This document shows positions 6,556 to 8,858 of a DNA stretch of 8,858 nt, piece after piece (position 1 is the first letter of the stretch; the number at the start of each line of letters is the position of its first letter). Location of the stretch: contig CALATR010000046.1 of assembly GCA_937891875.1 (NCBI GenBank), positions 1-8,858 of the forward strand. The letters are read 5' to 3'. Under the pieces are notes generated by a model that did no database searches, had not been told where the DNA came from, and saw only the letters and a list, made by a program, of their open reading frames with translations. Source of the DNA: an uncultured Pseudomonadota bacterium (lineage in GTDB: Bacteria > Myxococcota_A > UBA796 > GCA-2862545). The translations under genes and the position numbers were made by a program.

Positions 6556-6613
6556 CCCGAAGCTGAATCAATCCCCCGCCCAGTGATCTGGGACCACGCC
6601 CCCGGAGGCACCC

Positions 6614-6982
6614 ATGAGCCGCGCCGAGAACATGAACCGCGCCATCCGCGCCCTGTCCACCACCACCCCTGACGTCGAGGCCGCCGCGGTCGTCGACAAC
6701 GATGGCCTGATGATGGCCTCCTCGCTTCCCCAGGACATCGACGAGGAGAGCGTCGCCGCGATGAGCGCCGCCCTGCTCGGCATCTCCGAGCGGATCTCGA
6801 TGGAGCTGGGCCGTGGTGACTTCCAGCTCAACCTGGTCCGTGGCGCCAAGGGCCTCACGCTGATGACCCGCTGCGGCCCCGACGCCGTGCTCGTCGTCCT
6901 GACCACCCCGAAGGCCAAGCTCGGCCTGCTCTTCCTCGACGTCAAGCGCACGGCCTCCGAGCTGGCCAACGTGCTCGGCTAG
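6614..6982 (+). CDS. Roadblock/LC7 domain protein B, MglB-like
   Basis: This encodes 122 residues. ATG 6614 is preceded by GGAGG at 6604-6608. It is a compact Roadblock domain: helix 1 AENMNRAIRALSTTT (4-18), strands VEAAAVVDNDGLMMASSLP (20-38), helix 2 EESVAAMSAALLGISERISME (44-64), strands 69-76, 79-86 and 88-97 (DAVLVVLTTP), then KLGLLFLDVKRTASEL. In Myxococcus the Roadblock protein MglB is the GAP and polarity partner of MglA and is encoded just upstream of it, the same order as here. MglB is longer (about 160 residues), so this short form resembles the wider Roadblock family more than MglB itself. I therefore give no gene symbol. It sits 58 bases after the HU-like gene and 69 before the GTPase, with a hairpin between the two. 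Confidence 0.85.
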   Translation: MSRAENMNRAIRALSTTTPDVEAAAVVDNDGLMMASSLPQDIDEESVAAMSAALLGISERISMELGRGDFQLNLVRGAKGLTLMTRCGPDAVLVVLTTPKAKLGLLFLDVKRTASELANVLG

Positions 6983-6993
6983 ACTGGCAACCC

Positions 6994-7016
6994 GCGCCCG
7001 CCATCCCGGCGGGCGC
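6994..7016 (+). terminator. Hairpin between Roadblock B and the GTPase gene
   Basis: Perfect 9-base arms GCGCCCGCC (6994-7002) and GGCGGGCGC (7008-7016) flank a 5-base loop. No T-run follows, so it is not a canonical intrinsic terminator. It could be a partial terminator or an mRNA 3' end stabiliser that sets the ratio of Roadblock protein to GTPase. The structure is certain from sequence; the role is inferred. Confidence 0.5.
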
Positions 7017-7051
7017 CTACTGCTCCGCTTTCCTGAACGAGGGACCCGCCC

Positions 7052-7663
7052 ATGCCGACCATCAACGCCTCCGCCCGCCGGATCCGGGTCAAGATTGTCT
7101 ACTATGGAGCGGGTCTGTCGGGGAAGACGACCAATCTCGAGAAGCTCCACCTGCACTACCCCTCGGACAATCGCGGGGACATGGTGGTGCTGGACACCGA
7201 GTCCGAGCGCACGCTGTTCTTCGACTACTTCCCCGCCCATCTGGGGAAGCTCGGAGGGTTGACCCTGCAGGTCGACTTCTTCACCGTGCCGGGCCAGTCC
7301 TTCTACAACACGACCCGCACCTCGGTCCTGCGTGGCGTGGACGGCATCGTCTTCGTCGCCGACTCGAGCCCGGATCGTGAGGTCGCCAACGAGATGTCGC
7401 TCGACAACCTCGGCGTCAACCTGGAGACCCTGGGTCGCCGCCTGGACGACATCCCGCTGGTGTTCCAGTGGAACAAGCGAGACGTGCCTGGAGCCATCGC
7501 GACGTCGGTGCTCTCCAAGCAGCTCAATCGCCGCGGAGCGCCCGAGATCGAGGCGGTGGCCGTCAAGGGCACCGGCGTCTGGGAGACCCAGAAGCTGATC
7601 CTCGGGCACACGATCGAGGCGCTGAAGCGCCAGTTTGCCCAGAAGCGTGGCGCGGTGACCTGA
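7052..7663 (+). CDS. mglA: MglA-type Ras-like small GTPase
   Basis: This encodes 203 residues. ATG 7052 follows GAGGGA at 7039-7044. All G motifs are visible: P-loop GAGLSGKTTN (19-28), switch I with TESERTLFFDYFP (49-61), switch II with VDFFTVPGQSFY (74-85), VFVADSS (100-106), QWNKRD (139-144) and the late AVAVKGTGVWET (168-179). By residue number, Arg53 and Gln82 fall where the catalytic residues of Myxococcus xanthus MglA lie, and Thr54 follows Arg53. GTP hydrolysis is therefore probably intact and stimulated by a Roadblock partner. Length is close to MglA (about 195). MglA-GTP marks the leading pole and controls gliding and type IV pilus motility in Myxococcus. In bacteria without those systems MglA paralogues have other, often unknown, roles. 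This copy could be such a paralogue, since no motility gene is nearby. Confidence 0.88.
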   Translation: MPTINASARRIRVKIVYYGAGLSGKTTNLEKLHLHYPSDNRGDMVVLDTESERTLFFDYFPAHLGKLGGLTLQVDFFTVPGQSFYNTTRTSVLRGVDGIVFVADSSPDREVANEMSLDNLGVNLETLGRRLDDIPLVFQWNKRDVPGAIATSVLSKQLNRRGAPEIEAVAVKGTGVWETQKLILGHTIEALKRQFAQKRGAVT

Positions 7664-7765
7664 CCCGTCGGATCCCACTGCACCAGGATCGCCGGCACAA
7701 ATCAGTACGCTGGCTGCTACCCTGGGGCACAAGCGCGCTTCTAACATCTGAATCCCTGATCTCGC

Positions 7766-7783
7766 CGATGGCCGCCGCCATCG
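7766..7783 (+). promoter_or_regulatory. Small hairpin upstream of the globin ribosome binding site
   Basis: CGATGGC (7766-7772) and GCCATCG (7777-7783) pair around a CGCC loop, ending seven bases before GGAGA at 7790-7794. It could affect translation of the globin gene. The enclosing 135-base gap (7664-7798) otherwise shows no convincing promoter. The nearest candidate, TAACAT at 7742, lacks a matching -35. Confidence 0.3.
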
Positions 7784-7798
7784 TGCGCTGGAGATGTC

Positions 7799-8341
7799 AT
7801 GCCTGACGAGACCTTCGCCGAGTACGAGAAGATGAAGACCTTCCTGTCGTTCGGCGACAAGGAAGCTGCCGCCCTGCAGAGCCTGAAGCCGCTGTTCGAG
7901 CAACACGGCGGCGGCATCACCGATCGCTTCTACGAGGTGCTCGGGCAGAACGAGGCCACCGCCTCCCTCATCGAGGGTCGCGTGGATGCGCTCAAGGCCA
8001 CCCACGGCGTGTGGATGATGGAGCTGTTCAGCGGCGACTACGGCCGCGGCTACTTCGACCGCCGCGAGCGGATCGGCCAGGCCCACGTGCGGATCAACCT
8101 GCCGCCCGAGTTCGTCGAGGGCGTCATGAGCTTCATCCGCGCCGAGGGCGTCGCCCTCATCAACGCGAACGTGCCCGAGGCCGACCGCGAGCTCGCGATC
8201 AGCGCGCTGATCAAGATCCTGGACCTGGATCTGATCGTCATCAACCTCGCCTACTCCGAGGAGCGCATCGACCGCATCACCCGCCTGACGGGCATGCGTC
8301 GCCGCCTCATCGAGAACATCATTCGCGCCTCGAAGAAGTAG
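7799..8341 (+). CDS. Stand-alone globin-sensor (protoglobin-type) heme protein
   Basis: This encodes 180 residues. ATG 7799 has GGAGA at 7790-7794. The sequence matches the globin-coupled sensor/protoglobin family: KTFLSFGDKEAAALQSLKPL (13-32), ITDRFYEVLG (40-49), LKATHGVWMMELFSGDYG (65-82), YFDRRERIGQAHVRINLPPE (85-104). His96 in IGQAHVRI is the likely proximal heme ligand and Tyr45 in DRFYEVL the likely distal residue. Their spacing of 51 is close to the 53-55 in HemAT and E. coli DosC. Residues about 135-180 are helical. No GGDEF, kinase or methyl-accepting output domain is attached, so it is a single-domain sensor globin that would signal through a partner or act as a gas carrier. Its neighbours suggest oxygen or redox input to the GTPase module, but the 135-base gap allows separate control. 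Function is inferred; family assignment is strong. Confidence 0.87.
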   Translation: MPDETFAEYEKMKTFLSFGDKEAAALQSLKPLFEQHGGGITDRFYEVLGQNEATASLIEGRVDALKATHGVWMMELFSGDYGRGYFDRRERIGQAHVRINLPPEFVEGVMSFIRAEGVALINANVPEADRELAISALIKILDLDLIVINLAYSEERIDRITRLTGMRRRLIENIIRASKK

Positions 8342-8347
8342 GACCCA

Positions 8348-8375
8348 CGGCGCGGGGGCAGCCGCCCCCGCGCCG
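8348..8375 (+). terminator. Strong GC hairpin after the globin gene
   Basis: Perfect 12-base arms (8348-8359 and 8364-8375) flank a 4-base loop, six bases after the globin stop. There is no T-run, but a stem this stable directly after a stop codon is a likely terminator or mRNA-end stabiliser in a GC-rich genome. Confidence 0.6.
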
Positions 8376-8389
8376 ACCCGCCCGACGAG

Positions 8390-8422
8390 GAAGGCCGCGC
8401 GACCTCACGGTCCGCGGCCTTC
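8390..8422. terminator. Long bulged hairpin in the convergent gap, possible bidirectional terminator
   Basis: GAAGGCCGCG (8390-8399) pairs with CGCGGCCTTC (8413-8422). After a single C bulge at 8400, GACC (8401-8404) pairs with GGTC (8409-8412) around a TCAC loop. That makes 14 base pairs in total. The arms carry AA/TT only near the base and no T-run follows on either strand. It lies between two convergent genes. Confidence 0.55.
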
Positions 8423-8433
8423 TGCTGCAGGCG

Positions 8434-8452
8434 CTCCGGCGACGTGCCGGAG
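8434..8452. terminator. Third hairpin, next to the stop of the leftward gene
   Basis: CTCCGGC (8434-8440) and GCCGGAG (8446-8452) flank the loop GACGT. It lies ten bases beyond the stop codon of the minus-strand gene (8464-8462), so it is best placed as that gene's terminator or 3' end structure. Confidence 0.5.
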
Positions 8453-8461
8453 ACGAGAGGA

Positions 8462-8858
8462 TCAGCCCAGGAACGCCCCGAGGGCGAAGAGCACGCCCCA
8501 GAGGATGCCCAGCGCGACGATGGCGCCCACGGTGATGCCGATCAGGGAGTACGGCAGGGCAGGCGCCTTGTCCGCGGCGCGCTCGGGCAGGGCGGGCGGG
8601 ACGGCGGTCGGCGGATCGTCGATCTGGTCCTCGTCGTAGAACAGATCCTTCGCCTCGGAGTGCACGTAGTCGGGCTTGGGAGTCCAGGTGACCTGGCGCG
8701 GCGGCGCCGGGGTCTCCGTGGCGACGAGATCGGGCATGGCCCGGACCGCCGGCGCGTCGATGAGATCGTCTTCGTCCTCACCATCGTCGAGGGTGAGCGG
8801 CTCGTCGTGGGTCTGGGCGACGGGGCCCTCGTCCACGGGGTCCGGACCGAAGGCGAGC
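8462..8858 (-). CDS. Acidic disordered tail-anchored membrane protein, partial (N-terminus off right edge)
   Basis: The frame is open from the right edge to the stop at 8464-8462. A GTG at 8836 could start a 124-residue protein, but it has no ribosome site and the frame reads on upstream (LAFGPDP), so the true start is probably outside the window. Counting from that GTG, residues 1-95 are acidic and Pro-rich with no globular signature (LDDGEDEDDLIDAP at 16-29, AKDLFYDEDQIDDPP at 62-76). Residues about 96-122 form one hydrophobic helix (LPYSLIGITVGAIVALGILW and onward) close to the C-terminus. This is the layout of a tail-anchored protein with a cytoplasmic acidic domain. No function is recognised. 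It converges on the globin gene and is separated from it by three hairpins. In design it resembles the acidic and anchor genes at 3094-3820. Confidence 0.65.
   Translation of the reverse strand, partial: LAFGPDPVDEGPVAQTHDEPLTLDDGEDEDDLIDAPAVRAMPDLVATETPAPPRQVTWTPKPDYVHSEAKDLFYDEDQIDDPPTAVPPALPERAADKAPALPYSLIGITVGAIVALGILWGVLFALGAFLG

Noticed and set aside
6579..6592. Hairpin CCCAG-TGAT-CTGGG before Roadblock B
   Set aside because: Only five base pairs and no T-run, so it is too weak to call a terminator or regulator.
7690..7712. GGCAC near 7692 as part of a sigma-54 promoter
   Set aside because: There is no TTGC element at the required spacing, so the pattern fails.
6083..8086. Long antisense open frame (667 codons) opposite the HU-like, Roadblock B, GTPase and globin genes
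   Set aside because: It runs opposite four well-recognised proteins. Its translation is low-complexity and shows no domain. Such antisense frames are expected opposite GC-rich codons.

Overview
The window is very GC-rich, almost fully coding, and uses strongly G/C-ending codons. It carries a complete MglA-type small GTPase, two Roadblock/LC7 proteins, a DUF4388 (PATAN) protein and a stand-alone globin sensor. Together these suggest a Myxococcota or related 'deltaproteobacterial' genome. That placement is an inference from gene content, since no rRNA or other phylogenetic marker is present.

Layout. (1) Positions 1-1117, minus strand: a membrane-anchored LVIVD/beta-propeller-like protein that runs off the left edge. 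(2) Positions 1196-2824, plus strand, divergent from the first: a GT-C-like polytopic membrane protein with the DDAFYY and TNGFHPLW motifs. (3) Positions 2825-3093: a non-coding leader with small inverted repeats. (4) Positions 3094-3820: an acidic disordered protein followed by a very small tail-anchored membrane protein in another frame. These two may be one frameshifted gene. (5) Positions 3856-8341: seven co-oriented genes encoding DUF4388-TPR, Roadblock A, a helix-hairpin-helix protein, an HU/IHF-like protein with a C-terminal extension, Roadblock B (MglB-like), the MglA-like GTPase and a single-domain globin. The first four are tightly spaced (15 bp gap, 11 bp overlap, 4 bp overlap). The last three follow gaps of 58, 69 and 135 bp. 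(6) Positions 8342-8461: a convergent gap with three consecutive strong hairpins. (7) Positions 8462-8858, minus strand: the C-terminal part of an acidic tail-anchored protein that runs off the right edge.

The core interest is block 5. MglA GTPases with Roadblock GAP/scaffold partners set cell polarity and motility in Myxococcus, and PATAN proteins often accompany them. Here the module is interleaved, with overlapping genes, with two probable nucleic-acid-binding proteins (HhH and HU-like) and ends with a heme globin. A GTPase switch linked to DNA or chromosome position and to oxygen or redox sensing is a testable hypothesis, not a demonstrated function. No tRNA, rRNA, CRISPR array, transposase or IS end was seen.
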